From: Belliella filtrata | Lineage (GTDB): Bacteria > Bacteroidota > Bacteroidia > Cytophagales > Cyclobacteriaceae | DNA length: 64,000 bases | Reading direction: 5' to 3' | Assembly (NCBI RefSeq): GCF_022549775.1 | Contig: NZ_JAKZGP010000010.1 | Coordinates: 1-64,000 of the forward strand | Shown: piece after piece, positions 29,320 to 38,821 of the stretch | Numbering within the stretch: position 1 is the first letter of the stretch | How the letters are laid out: each line of letters starts with the position of its first letter | Made by a program: the position numbers and the translations under genes | Notes under the pieces: generated by a model | Database searches by the model: none | Told to the model about the DNA's origin: nothing | What the model saw: only the letters and a program-made list of their open reading frames with translations

Positions 29320-29625
29320 TGCAGGCTCTATTTTGTGGAACCTCAAAATCATTCACGTTCTTTGGATTTTTATAGATGTCTATATGCCAAACTCCTAACA
29401 TACAACATTTCAACTTCTAATAGGTGCTATATTCAATTGAAACTTGTAGTTTATCTCAACATTGAAGCAAATTAATTAAATGGCTTCAACCTTATATTCA
29501 AAACAACTCAAATTCATTCAATCAAAATAATCATTTGAAACCAGTGGTCAAGTATCTAGGTATATGCAAAAGCTTGAAGAGCTATTTTAGTTATTGAATC
29601 TATTTTAATGGGTTGAAAAAATTAA
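29320..29625. repeat. Long direct repeat DR, copy 2
   Basis: Same-orientation partner of 19265-19585, about 10 kb away. Conserved blocks are interrupted by short gaps. The repeat pair brackets the surface-protein/sigma, SDR and permease genes. No protein is evident in either copy. The segment 29093-29319 upstream of it shows no gene. Confidence 0.8.
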
Positions 29626-29754
29626 AACACCTCTCTCCTACCAAGCAAGCCCTTTACGCTAATGATGTTAATCAACAAGCCTTAAACCTAAACGAATGCC
29701 ACTACATACCTTTCATATTCCAAATTTTATTAATTTCCTGGTTTAAGATTCAAA

Positions 29755-30044
29755 ATACTATTAATTATCGATTGGAAACTAGTTTTATCAATTGACAATC
29801 TAAAAGATCTATGCGACATTAATGGTAGAGCAGAGTTCTATGTCATTCTTGCTGGCGGATTGTGTCGTAGTTGAAAAGAAATCCATTATGATAAAATTTC
29901 CCGTAAATTCGAAATATACAATGAAATAGATGACACTTGGCAAAGCGAACTCTCTGAAATTGAATTGCATTCAAAAACAATAATTCCTGAGGCCATAGAA
30001 AAATCTTCCATGTTTTATTGCGGTCATCAACTGTTGGGCATATA
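29755..30044 (+). pseudogene. Small hypothetical protein relic with in-frame TGA
   Basis: A continuous frame on the plus strand reads LVLSIDNLKDLCDINGRAEF, YVILAGGLCRS, then TGA at 29872-29874, and continues KEIHYDKISRKFEIYNEIDDTW to TAA at 30042. The protein-like composition on both sides of a single stop suggests a small (about 90 aa) gene killed by one nonsense change. Family not recognised. Confidence 0.5.
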
Positions 30045-30616
30045 ATGAAAGGATTATTTTTCCTATTATCCATTTATAGGTATTTTTATGATAGTTGATT
30101 ACGCTCTTCCAAGAACAGAAACGAGTTAAAAAATGAATCCATAATAAAATCAAAAACCATTATCCTCCAAACTTTAAACCAAAGGTACAGTTCCTAGGGC
30201 GCTTGAAACGGTTATTCTATGGTGCATGAGACCACAGCGTGTACACTTTATACGTTACCGGTGTATTCATGAATATAAGTCAAAAGTTGTCCGTCTCGAC
30301 GGATGAAATTCAATTCAGCGCAGGGGTAACGGCCTAAAATCAAACAAGTTTACCGATGATTAGCAGGGGAAAAAGTAAAACAAACCTCCCCTATTTAACA
30401 ACATCTCCTTTTATCTTTAGGTTGTGCGCTGTGGGAAAGTCATGCACCTAGATACACACAGCAGCAACTCATGTTGATTAAAACATTTTGAATTTTATTA
30501 ATTCGCACATAATGATAGTTTTCAGGTGGTCAGCTTGGGGTGCAAAAGGGCAATTACACTATTCACAGGCTATGTTTATAGCGTTAGCTTGTCAAGCCTT
30601 GTAATGTTAATTGTAA
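30045..30616. other. Non-coding spacer with repeat traces
   Basis: No gene is supported. A block near 30448-30470 (CACCTAGATACACACAGCAGC) followed by TTCGCACATAATGATAG near 30505 matches the middle of repeat R2 (about 15390-15440). The spacer sits directly downstream of the DUF2357 gene on the minus strand, the same position the R repeats take for other accessory genes. Confidence 0.45.
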
Positions 30617-32920
30617 TTATAGGCTTGAATATTTTCTGATCTTATTTTTCATCAGTTCTGTCAGACTTATTGCATATGGAAACGAGGATGTCCTCCCTTT
30701 TGAATGGTTAGTAAGCTTCCTGAAATTCAAACTTACATTTTTCAATTCTGGGTCAGTAACTGGCTCTATTTGAATGACTAGATAATTGTCCTGCGACGGG
30801 GATATATATCCCATTTTTATCATGTCCTCTCTGGAATAAACTTTTGGCCCTTTGCTTACAATCTTCCATAAGTCACCAGATGCAGTGTCACCTGAAGTAT
30901 GAAGCAATAAGTATTTTGAATTTACTGTTTTCTTGTCCAATATGAGTGAACCTGCTCCCGAGCCCATTCTGAAATTATAAAGTCCATGCTGTTTTATCCA
31001 ATCATATTGGATCTGTGAGTGGTAATAACCCACCAAAACAAAAGTATCGTCTGGTATTAAGTCTCTGTTAGCATTGTAAGGTTCTGGCAGGGATTCATTG
31101 ATAGTATTGTCAGATTCTGGAGGATTTTTATAGATATCGAATGTTCTATATGCAATTTTTTCCCGCTGTGATGCACGATTTATAAAGTGTTTAATTATTT
31201 CAAGAATAAATGCTTTTAATTCCCCTATACCGTTATCGGTTTTTGATGGTTTTACAGAAAATGCTCCAAGACCCGGAATAATTTCGTGAAACTCCTTTTT
31301 GTTGATAGATTTGTCACCTGGATATAAAACATAAGCACCCCCTGTTCTTCTAATCGCATCTTTGTAGGCGTGCATTTTAAGAAGATCTGCATTTTTGTAT
31401 ATGCCTTTTCTGTTTTCTGCCTTTACTTCGTTTAAGTCATTTTCTATGTTCTGTCTCAAGAAATCAGAAAGGTTAGCGATTTTGTATTTTGCATCAAAAT
31501 GAACGTGGACTATAAGCTCTTGTATTTCAGCTTCATTTTCTGAAATACCAAAAGGCCAGAACGAAAGCGTATAGTCAGGTCGTAACGTGGTTGTCCAGCT
31601 GCCTGAATCGGGATAGGATTTCTTCCCGCTAAAAGAGCGGTTGTAATTGAAGCGAATATTCAGCTTTCTGTTACCTGAATCATATACTCCGCTTAGAGCA
31701 GCAAACTCCCCCTGTTTTAATTGAAGATTTAGACCGTCAGGCGTTTCTTGAATTAAATCTGAAATGTCCTTTGGTTCTATTTGAAATATGGATTGAAACA
31801 AATCGAGCAATTTGAAAAATAACCAATACTCATACAATGTGGCAATATCTTTTTTCCCTCCACTGTAAATATCGTCTCCACCTTTCCAAATAAGTTTGGC
31901 TGCAAGGTCAAACATAAGCCATACACGTAACACTTCTCGGTAACCTTCTTTTCGCTGAAGCACCGGACTGTTCAGCTTTAATGTTGTAGGTCTTGAAATG
32001 TCTTTAAAAACAGCATGGTGCAGCTGACTCTCCAGTTCACGAATCAGTAACGCTGATTCGCTTTCCATTTTTTTATGCCCGAACTTTTGTGCTTTGCTGT
32101 TTATGTCTGTGCAGAATTTTAGGAAATTTTGAAGAACATGTTTTATGAAACGATTCTCTGGAGTATCAACCGAATCTATTTTTCTGATGGCTGTAATTCG
32201 TTCTGGCAATGTATCTATGCCATAACTTCTCAAATAATGCCTTTCGGGCAATTTGCTTCGCCTACTACCTTTTAGTATTTCTTTTAAATTGGCGTTTGAA
32301 AACCGTCTCGCATTGCGAATATCTTTTTCCTCTGTGGCTTCTGTCCATTTTGTTACGGGTGCTGTCACAATGCGGTGAATAGCTTCGGCAAACTCATCAC
32401 TTCCAATAACGGAATTAATGAAAGCAAATTTTTGATATAGTGTTTGACTATCTTTGGTGTAATCAATTTCAAGATGTTGCGAAACAGGTGAATTTGACTG
32501 TAATAAAAGGTTCGTGCACTTTTCAGTAATCAGTTCAAGCATATCGCGGTAGTCATCACGATATCCTGATTTTATAGATTGAACCTCTAATTCAACTTTG
32601 CAAAATTCAAGGGAAGACTCTTTATCCAATATTGGAATCGAAAGGGTTCCTACAAAAATATTAGGAGCAATTGTGCCAAGATTTGTGGTTCTCTTATGTT
32701 GTTGTATGATATTTTCGCCAACATCACCCAAAATAAAACTAGGGTCACTGATTTGATAATCATAGGAACAACCTTCAATCAGTTGAAAACGAGCTTCATT
32801 ATGCTCTTTTGCGCTTTCTTGGGCATCAAACAACGAATCAGCCCTTCGTGCATCTATCCAAAGCCGCAAACCTTCCTGAATGGAATCTAGATTGATTTCT
32901 ATGTTAGATACTGACTTCAT
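30617..32920 (-). CDS. DUF2357 / PD-(D/E)XK restriction component (McrC- or LlaJI.R2-like)
   Basis: This 767-residue protein has a DUF2357 N-terminal half and a C-terminal PD-(D/E)XK nuclease domain. LYEYWLFFKLL near residue 360 precedes the catalytic pair RPDYTLSFWP (near 445) and HVHFDAKYK (near 473), spaced as expected for motifs II and III of the DUF524/PDDEXK_7 group. Known relatives act with an McrB-type NTPase as the nuclease arm of LlaJI- and BsuMI-like restriction systems. The McrB-like gene ends three bases upstream, so the two are coupled. All expected active-site residues are visible. Confidence 0.88.
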   Translation of the reverse strand: MKSVSNIEINLDSIQEGLRLWIDARRADSLFDAQESAKEHNEARFQLIEGCSYDYQISDPSFILGDVGENIIQQHKRTTNLGTIAPNIFVGTLSIPILDKESSLEFCKVELEVQSIKSGYRDDYRDMLELITEKCTNLLLQSNSPVSQHLEIDYTKDSQTLYQKFAFINSVIGSDEFAEAIHRIVTAPVTKWTEATEEKDIRNARRFSNANLKEILKGSRRSKLPERHYLRSYGIDTLPERITAIRKIDSVDTPENRFIKHVLQNFLKFCTDINSKAQKFGHKKMESESALLIRELESQLHHAVFKDISRPTTLKLNSPVLQRKEGYREVLRVWLMFDLAAKLIWKGGDDIYSGGKKDIATLYEYWLFFKLLDLFQSIFQIEPKDISDLIQETPDGLNLQLKQGEFAALSGVYDSGNRKLNIRFNYNRSFSGKKSYPDSGSWTTTLRPDYTLSFWPFGISENEAEIQELIVHVHFDAKYKIANLSDFLRQNIENDLNEVKAENRKGIYKNADLLKMHAYKDAIRRTGGAYVLYPGDKSINKKEFHEIIPGLGAFSVKPSKTDNGIGELKAFILEIIKHFINRASQREKIAYRTFDIYKNPPESDNTINESLPEPYNANRDLIPDDTFVLVGYYHSQIQYDWIKQHGLYNFRMGSGAGSLILDKKTVNSKYLLLHTSGDTASGDLWKIVSKGPKVYSREDMIKMGYISPSQDNYLVIQIEPVTDPELKNVSLNFRKLTNHSKGRTSSFPYAISLTELMKNKIRKYSSL

Positions 32921-32923
32921 CTA

Positions 32924-34933
32924 CTACGCTTCAGCAAAACTTGCAAATCCGTTTTCAATTGCTCCTCGATACATCCGTGTTATTTTTTCAAGGGATAGTG
33001 GATATAGCACATTGGTTCCATTGAAATCAAAGTCGGCATTTTCAAAAACATCTTTAATGATTTTGGTATCACCGCTGATGCAAAAGGAACCGAGTGTTTC
33101 TAGGACAGGACAAAGCTTTCTGCGCGAACCATGGAGCTTGGGCAATAGTTTTTGTATGATGGCTATGTCAATCTTTTGAGGAGTAGTAAGGCTAACCTCC
33201 AAAATGGTGAGCTGATTTATCAATCTTAAAATTTCCGTTGCACTACGATAGCCAAATTCTGACCCTGTTTTCTTCAACTCACCAAAAAACTGAACCAATG
33301 CAGCATTGATTACATTTATATCTGTAGTGGCAAAATCTTTGATGGCAGCCATTTCCAAGAAACTACTAGCCATTCCGGCACCTTTGCCTGAAAGAACATC
33401 CATGTCAATTTCCTTGATATTACTCAGAAAATTTTTCATTTCATCTTGCGAAACTCTGAATTCAATAGTATTGGCCCTGTCAAGTACTTTGGGGCTAAAC
33501 ATGTTAGTAGTTTCGTCAATGTTAACAGTACCAATAATAAACAGGTTAGAAGGAACTCTCAGTTTTGAAGGAACGCCATTCTCCACAGTTCCTTCGGAAT
33601 ACAATGAGATTTCCTTTTTCGTCTCCATAACACTTAAGAAATCTGCAAAATACCTTTCCACATGGCTCAAGTTCATTTCATCAAGAATAAGAAAATGTGG
33701 CAATTCTGGTTGGTTATTAGCCTGAATGATTAAATCTAGGACACCACTATCGGGTTTTACATATTTTTCTGGCTTTAGTGCATTTGGATACCCTAAAAGA
33801 GGCTCACGGTTGGTCCAGTCAGCACCTACAGGAATAACTCGGTATTGTTCTTCATCCTGACAAATCCACTGCACAAATGCCTGTGCCAATTTAGTTTTAC
33901 CAGAACCAGAAAGACCGGTAAGGATGACGAAGGGTTTTGAGAGAAGAGATGAGATGAATCTCGTTATTAGCGTATTAGAAAAAACTAAGCCAGAAATCTC
34001 TAGATTTTTTATGAAAGAACCATTGTCAAATAGAACTTTGGGAATATCTTCTAATCTAATCAAATAGTAAAATTCATCTATCCGTTTTATCAGATATTGA
34101 GGAAATTTTCTTTCAAAGTAATTTTTTAAATTAGAAAATGAAAGGCTATAGTCACCATCTCCATTCCATTGAGTAGTGAAATAGTAATATTTATTATTGT
34201 TAATAAATATAGGTTCATCAAAATAACGAATGGTATTAGAAGAACTTAGGGTTATTTTGGACTGAATTGACGAAAATTCACCTATAACCCTCTTAAATAC
34301 CTCGTAATCATGAGAAATAAAATCAATATCATTGATAACAGAAGCATTTTGTCTTGTGGAGTTAATTAACTTTAACCAATCATTTCCATAGAAGTATGTA
34401 AAGATGTACTTTGCAAATTCTCGAATTGATTTTTCCTTATAGGCTATGTTTTCCTGAAGAATATTTGATTTTTCTGATTGTTTTTTTGGAGAAAATTCGT
34501 TGGATAAATCTTCTAGTTTAGCAATAGTATTTTTTAAGGCATTGTTTTCAAGAACAATATTCGCTTCTGGATTATTAGTATCATAATTTGGTGAATTTGC
34601 CCACATAATAATCTTGCTTAATGTAGTAAACATTGGCTTGGTTTGAACCGTACATTGAGCATTTGCGGCAGCATCAGTATAGAATTGGCTTCCTAAATCC
34701 CTCCACTCTTTTTCAACATATTTTTCATGTCCACTGAAACTAGCATGGTTATTTAAAATATCCTTCAAACACGCTAAAAATGATTCAAGACTTAGTGTAA
34801 AGTATTTTTTATTACCACCACTACTTGAATTACTGAAAGTAATATACCCTCCTTTATCTGATAGTTCCGCTTTGAACTTTGAGTTGCTATTTTCGTATTT
34901 TGAAAAATCTAACCATTCCATACTATTAGTCAT
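32924..34933 (-). CDS. McrB-like AAA+ NTPase of a restriction system
   Basis: This 669-residue protein has an N-terminal DNA-recognition part (about 1-320, family unclear) and a C-terminal AAA+ domain. Walker A GLSGSGKTKLAQAF lies near 337-350, Walker B LILDEMNLSHVERYF near 412-426, and the McrB-type loop IGTVNIDETTNMFSPKVLDRA near 480-500. It likely loads or translocates on DNA and activates the DUF2357 nuclease encoded downstream. It overlaps the end of the cytosine methyltransferase gene by eight bases, so the three genes form one operon. Confidence 0.9.
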   Translation of the reverse strand: MTNSMEWLDFSKYENSNSKFKAELSDKGGYITFSNSSSGGNKKYFTLSLESFLACLKDILNNHASFSGHEKYVEKEWRDLGSQFYTDAAANAQCTVQTKPMFTTLSKIIMWANSPNYDTNNPEANIVLENNALKNTIAKLEDLSNEFSPKKQSEKSNILQENIAYKEKSIREFAKYIFTYFYGNDWLKLINSTRQNASVINDIDFISHDYEVFKRVIGEFSSIQSKITLSSSNTIRYFDEPIFINNNKYYYFTTQWNGDGDYSLSFSNLKNYFERKFPQYLIKRIDEFYYLIRLEDIPKVLFDNGSFIKNLEISGLVFSNTLITRFISSLLSKPFVILTGLSGSGKTKLAQAFVQWICQDEEQYRVIPVGADWTNREPLLGYPNALKPEKYVKPDSGVLDLIIQANNQPELPHFLILDEMNLSHVERYFADFLSVMETKKEISLYSEGTVENGVPSKLRVPSNLFIIGTVNIDETTNMFSPKVLDRANTIEFRVSQDEMKNFLSNIKEIDMDVLSGKGAGMASSFLEMAAIKDFATTDINVINAALVQFFGELKKTGSEFGYRSATEILRLINQLTILEVSLTTPQKIDIAIIQKLLPKLHGSRRKLCPVLETLGSFCISGDTKIIKDVFENADFDFNGTNVLYPLSLEKITRMYRGAIENGFASFAEA

Positions 34934-36032
34934 TTAATAATTGTTTTATAATCTCTGAAGCAATTGTTTTTACCACTGGGATAGAAACACTATTTCCGAA
35001 TTGTTTGTACGCTTGGTTGTCCGAAACGGGTATTTCAAACCAACTATCTATCGGATAACCCTGCAATCTAGCTGCTTCTTTTGGATGTAATTTCCTGGGC
35101 CTGTTTGGCCTTTCAGGTATATTATTTTGTTCAATTAAAATTTCACTTCCATCTTTATAATATCGAGCCGAGATGGTACTTGTATATGGAGACCCTTCAT
35201 TAAAAGATGAATAACCAAAACCATTTCCTTTTTGTGCATGCTCAACCCTACGTCTTTGATGACCCGCCCATAATTTTTCTGAAATAGTATAAGTTTTTTT
35301 ATCTCTTTTTTCAAGGGCTTCTAGTTCCTCCTGACTTAATAATATGGAACCTACATTAATAATTTTAGCCCTTTCATCTCTTTTTTCTCTTTCAAAAATG
35401 ACTTCTCCATTATCATCTAATCCCCACGGAAACTTAAACTCTTTTGATTTCACACTATCCCGATGCCAAGCCACTATAAAAATACGTTCTCGGTTTTGAG
35501 GAACTCCAAAATGTTTGCTGTTTAAAACTTCTGCACTTACTTCATAACCCAAGTCATTCAATACCTCTTTTATTCGTTTAAAAGTATTTCCTTTATCATG
35601 ATTTTTAAAACCTTTTACATTCTCTAATAAAAGGATTTTAGGTATTTTAACCTTTTTATTGAATTTGTTTGCTTCAATTTTAGACTTTACAATTTCTTTG
35701 ATGTTAAAAAACAAGGTTCCTCTCGTGTCATCAAATCCCTTTTTTAGGCCTGCATGTGAAAATGGCTGGCATGGAAAGCCAGCACATAAAATATCAAAAT
35801 CTGGAATCTTAGAATATTCAAGCTTTGGATCGGTAATATCTTCATTAAAGTTCTCGTTTTCAAAAATCTCAGGTGAAATTTTTATGAAGTTATGCTTATA
35901 AGTCTGACGTGCAAATTTGTCAATCTCCGAGGCAAAAACACATCTACCTCCATTTTCATGCATTGCAATGTGAAAGCCACCTATACCTGCGAAAAGATCG
36001 ATAAATTTGAACGGTTTTAAGTCCTTGGACAT
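34926..36032 (-). CDS. DNA (cytosine-5-)-methyltransferase
   Basis: This C5-cytosine methyltransferase of about 368 residues has motif I FIDLFAGIGGFH (about 9-20), motif IV FPCQPFSHAG with the catalytic cysteine near residue 87, motif VI LLLENVKGF, motif VIII PQNRERIFIVAWH and motif X QAYKQFGNSVSIPVV. I start it at the ATG at 36032 (MSKDLKPFKFIDL) because the 14 codons further upstream belong, in another frame, to a regulator relic. It should protect the host from the McrB-like/DUF2357 nuclease. LlaJI uses two such enzymes; only one is present here. Confidence 0.93.
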   Translation of the reverse strand: MSKDLKPFKFIDLFAGIGGFHIAMHENGGRCVFASEIDKFARQTYKHNFIKISPEIFENENFNEDITDPKLEYSKIPDFDILCAGFPCQPFSHAGLKKGFDDTRGTLFFNIKEIVKSKIEANKFNKKVKIPKILLLENVKGFKNHDKGNTFKRIKEVLNDLGYEVSAEVLNSKHFGVPQNRERIFIVAWHRDSVKSKEFKFPWGLDDNGEVIFEREKRDERAKIINVGSILLSQEELEALEKRDKKTYTISEKLWAGHQRRRVEHAQKGNGFGYSSFNEGSPYTSTISARYYKDGSEILIEQNNIPERPNRPRKLHPKEAARLQGYPIDSWFEIPVSDNQAYKQFGNSVSIPVVKTIASEIIKQLLND

Positions 36033-36042
36033 TTTATTTTTT

Positions 36043-36251
36043 TTAATTTTCGCCATTTGTCTTCGTTGAAACAATTAAATCCTTGATCTCAAAATCAAGA
36101 ATATTTGCAACATATTTGAGCTCTTAAAGCATCGATTGTTGTAGGCTATGAACATATTCCTTCACCACGTTATGGCTTTTTAAGAGTTATCAGCAAGCCA
36201 ATTTTGTTTAAACCCTTTCTGCTCAAGCACTTCCTTTATTCGGTTCTTTTC
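36043..36251 (-). pseudogene. XRE-family regulator relic (controller-like) upstream of the methyltransferase
   Basis: On the minus strand the segment reads NRIKEVLEQKGFKQNWLADNS. After a one-base shift at about 36188 it continues KSHNVVKEYVHSLQQSML, a TAA, then ELKYVANILDFEIKDLI and ends VSTKTNGEN with TAA at 36043-36045. This is the shape of a short Cro/CI-type HTH protein (recognition helix around NVVKEYVHS) as found ahead of restriction-modification genes. A frameshift, a nonsense codon and loss of the start show it is dead. It sits 10 bases before the methyltransferase start. Confidence 0.8.
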
Positions 36252-36742
36252 CGTATAAATTTAAGCTGCTAAAATAGTCCAAAATTTGCTTTCATTTAGT
36301 TTCTAGATATACATTTCCACTGTTTTCTTATTAAGTAGGTCCAAGTATTGGTAAAAAAAGCTCTTTGGATTTTTCACTCTTGATTTGTGGGTGGGCAAAA
36401 ACCAAATGCATCTATTTGTGAGTTGGATATTCCAGCATTTTCATTTACAAGAAGAAAATCGTTCAATTTGAGCTTATTTCGAGACCTAAATCCTCATTAG
36501 CAAGACAGAACTTATTGATTTGCTCTTTATATCTATTGATTTAACTCCAATTCTGATTTCGACAATAACTTTATTTCACCCAATAACAATAGATTTAGAA
36601 TCAATGTCTTCCTACTACCTCAAATCCTGACTTGCAATATCATTTAGGTCGGAGCAACCTACATTCCATTGAATCTGCGCTCGATAAATCGGAAAGCCCC
36701 ATACTGCTTCTCCCCTATTAAGAATACGTTGGTCTGATCTTC
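36252..36742. other. Spacer with IS110 scar
   Basis: No gene is supported. At about 36455-36520 the sequence (CAATTTGAGCTTATTTCGAG, CCTAAATCCTCATTAGCAAGAC, TTATTGATTTG) matches the 3' end of the IS110 elements at 51128 and 55388. A CGATAAATCGG micro-palindrome lies at about 36676. Confidence 0.55.
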
Positions 36743-36798
36743 CTTCACTTATTGTGAAGACCGTGAGCTATGGAGAAGACGCACCTCGTCATCTTCTC
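36743..36798. terminator. Double hairpin downstream of the serine hydrolase gene
   Basis: CTTCAC (36743-36748) pairs with GTGAAG (36754-36759), and GAGAAGACG (36773-36781) pairs with CGTCATCTTCTC (36787-36798). The pair lies just beyond the minus-strand stop at 36814. It may terminate transcription or be a recombination-type palindrome like others in this region. Confidence 0.5.
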
Positions 36799-36813
36799 GG
36801 TTGAGGAGACAAT

Positions 36814-37839
36814 CTACTCGAGTGGCTGTTCATCTTTTATTAAATTCATTAAATCAGTATGTGTTTTAAATGTCATTTTGAAGTCATCTAAACTAATTGC
36901 TACATTACCAAGAATTATTAAATGCTTTTTTGTCTTTGGGTAATAATAATTTGCACTTGCATAACCTGGTGAGTAACCAAAGGCTCCGATTTGAATATTT
37001 TCTTCATTCTCTTTAAAAATTAATCCATAACCATATTCTAACGTTTCTAAAATTGGATGAACTCTTGTTGCATATCTCGTCTTCATCAGCTCCATGAAAG
37101 TTGGATTTAAGATTTTGCCCGAATGCAGTAAAATATTCCATTTCAGTAAATCATCAACATTAGATATAAAACCTCCTGCGGCAACGTATTCTACTGGATT
37201 TCCTTCAGCAAGGATAAGTTCTCTTAATTCATTCTCTTCATAGCTTTTTACTAAGTTTTGATAATTTTTATTGTCTGGATGAAAGGTATTCTGTAATCCC
37301 AATTCTTCAAAAAACTCGGTAGCTATTCTTTCAAAAGATTTTCCTTGAATTTTTTCTAAAATATTTGCCAATAAACCATAGCCTATTTGAGAATAACTGA
37401 ATTTTGTTCCTAATTCAAATTCCAAAGGTTCATCAAGTTCAACAATTCCATGAGTATGGATTAAAAGATGATGAACAGTTACTTCATTAACCCAATCTTG
37501 TTCAATATCAATTAGAAACTTATTAATTGTATCGGTCAAATTCAGTTTCCCTTTTTCAATTTCTTTTAAAATTAGAACTGCTGTTATTTGTTTGCTAATA
37601 GACCCAATATAGAACTGGTCATCCTCTTTTAATTTTTGATTTTTTTCTAAATCAGAAAAGCCAAATGCTTTTCTGTAAACTATGTTATTGTTATCTGCTA
37701 TTAAAACAACACCATTAAACTTATTTATATTGACTATGGAGTCAACTTGAGTTAATATCACATCATTCTCATTTGTATTCTTTCTTGAATTACAAGAAAT
37801 TAATAAGATAGATATGATTAATAATTTTATGTTCTTCAT
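36814..37839 (-). CDS. Serine hydrolase lipoprotein, beta-lactamase/penicillin-binding (class C-like) family
   Basis: This 341-residue lipoprotein (lipobox LLISC, Cys16) has a beta-lactamase fold. The nucleophile motif is SISK (Ser80 to Lys83) and LLIHTHG lies near 125-131. The second catalytic motif reads YSQ (149-151) where most relatives have Y-x-N, and a C-terminal aromatic/glycine segment GAFGYSPG may replace the KTG-like motif. Such proteins are mostly esterases or D-amino-acid peptidases rather than resistance enzymes. It stands alone, minus-strand, with hairpins after its stop. Confidence 0.85.
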   Translation of the reverse strand: MKNIKLLIISILLISCNSRKNTNENDVILTQVDSIVNINKFNGVVLIADNNNIVYRKAFGFSDLEKNQKLKEDDQFYIGSISKQITAVLILKEIEKGKLNLTDTINKFLIDIEQDWVNEVTVHHLLIHTHGIVELDEPLEFELGTKFSYSQIGYGLLANILEKIQGKSFERIATEFFEELGLQNTFHPDNKNYQNLVKSYEENELRELILAEGNPVEYVAAGGFISNVDDLLKWNILLHSGKILNPTFMELMKTRYATRVHPILETLEYGYGLIFKENEENIQIGAFGYSPGYASANYYYPKTKKHLIILGNVAISLDDFKMTFKTHTDLMNLIKDEQPLE

Positions 37840-37988
37840 TTTTATGGCATTGTTTTTAAAATGATATTCAACTGTGATTCTAATATTTACAAGCAGCGGC
37901 TTTAACCACTGAACTTCAAATTAAACACTTTTCTGAACTATTAAGTACGAATCCCCTACTTGCTTATAGCTGTGTAAGCATTAGCATT

Positions 37989-38414
37989 CTATATCCCTAA
38001 GGTTATCAAGTGTTTTACTTTGTGGTAGATTAAAGATGCCTTTATACATTCCTTTAATTCCATTTCAGGTATACTTTGGTTAAGCTGAAATACAATTGCT
38101 CGATTTCCTTCGTAATGGAATTTATGGTCAAAAACCATTCTGAAAGTACCAACAAGCCTGCTTGTACATTGGAAATACATGGCATACTGGTCAGGTGTCT
38201 TTTCTTTCCAATCCATTCGTAAGGTACTTCCGTTTTTGGTTACAAAACTCGGCTCTCCCCACTTCAATGTTTCTTCTAATTCATCAATACCTTCCTCTTC
38301 GGCTGTTTCTATAACCAAGGCTCTTAAATATTGCATTTTCTCCCGAACTTTTTTGGGATAAGCCGCAAATACTTCATTCACTTTCGGGTTTGTTTTCAGC
38401 TTTAACCTTCCCAT
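37989..38414 (-). CDS. DUF1801 domain protein
   Basis: This 141-residue soluble protein of the DUF1801/YdhG-like family has VREKMQYLRALVIETAEE near residues 24-41 and LEETLKWGEPSFVT near 47-60. Function is undetermined; relatives are often encoded beside AraC/GyrI-type stress proteins, as here. Its ATG lies four bases after the ancestral stop of the GyrI-like fragment at 38419, indicating an old two-gene operon. Confidence 0.82.
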   Translation of the reverse strand: MGRLKLKTNPKVNEVFAAYPKKVREKMQYLRALVIETAEEEGIDELEETLKWGEPSFVTKNGSTLRMDWKEKTPDQYAMYFQCTSRLVGTFRMVFDHKFHYEGNRAIVFQLNQSIPEMELKECIKASLIYHKVKHLITLGI

Positions 38415-38418
38415 AATT

Positions 38419-38686
38419 TAATCCTTAATGGCTACTTAAAAATCTACCTCGGCATCAGATGGGTTCTGGGCTTTTTCCCCGAACGCTTCAAAGTCTGCCG
38501 TATATGCCCTGTCCAAATTCATCTCCCAAATTTTCGCCCAGTGATTTAAAATCAGCCCTTTTATTAAATCCCCTTTTGAAGATGTTTTTATATAGGCCCC
38601 TCCATCAAATGATTTACCTATCATTCCTACAGGGATTTCATCAAGGCTATAGATAATCTTTTCTTCAAATGTACATATAACCTCAT
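38419..38686 (-). pseudogene. GyrI-like/AraC effector-binding domain fragment
   Basis: The minus-strand frame reads EVICTFEEKIIYSLDEIPVG, then MIGKSFDGGAYIKTSSKGDL, ending FEAFGEKAQNPSDAEVDF. This is the C-terminal part of a GyrI-like small-molecule-binding domain. A TAA at 38436-38438 interrupts the normal ending; the frame continues VAIKD and stops just before the DUF1801 start, so one base change (TAT to TAA) explains it. The N-terminal half is missing. An ATG at 38624 could give a 62-residue product, but it would lack much of the fold. Confidence 0.7.
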
Positions 38687-38724
38687 AGATTTATTAAAAA
38701 TTATCAATTGTTTGATTTAACTCA

Positions 38725-38796
38725 ATGGTTTTGGTGTTCCGGCCATTGGATTATAGTTAGTGGATTAATTAAAAGGTCCGCTGTAACCAAAACTAT
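38725..38796. repeat. Palindrome at the 3' end of the HerA/NurA operon
   Basis: ATGGTTTTGGT (38725-38735) pairs with ACCAAAACTAT (38786-38796), followed by TAGTGGGACAGGTTATG. That resembles the closing AGTGGG..GTTA block of the R repeats. It lies 26 bases beyond the last stop of the six-gene operon. Confidence 0.5.
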
Positions 38797-38821
38797 TAGT
38801 GGGACAGGTTATGATCCGGAG

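Noticed and set aside
36814-37839. Beta-lactamase antibiotic-resistance gene
   Set aside because: The lipoprotein signal, variant YSQ motif and family resemblance favour a general serine hydrolase/esterase; resistance cannot be claimed.
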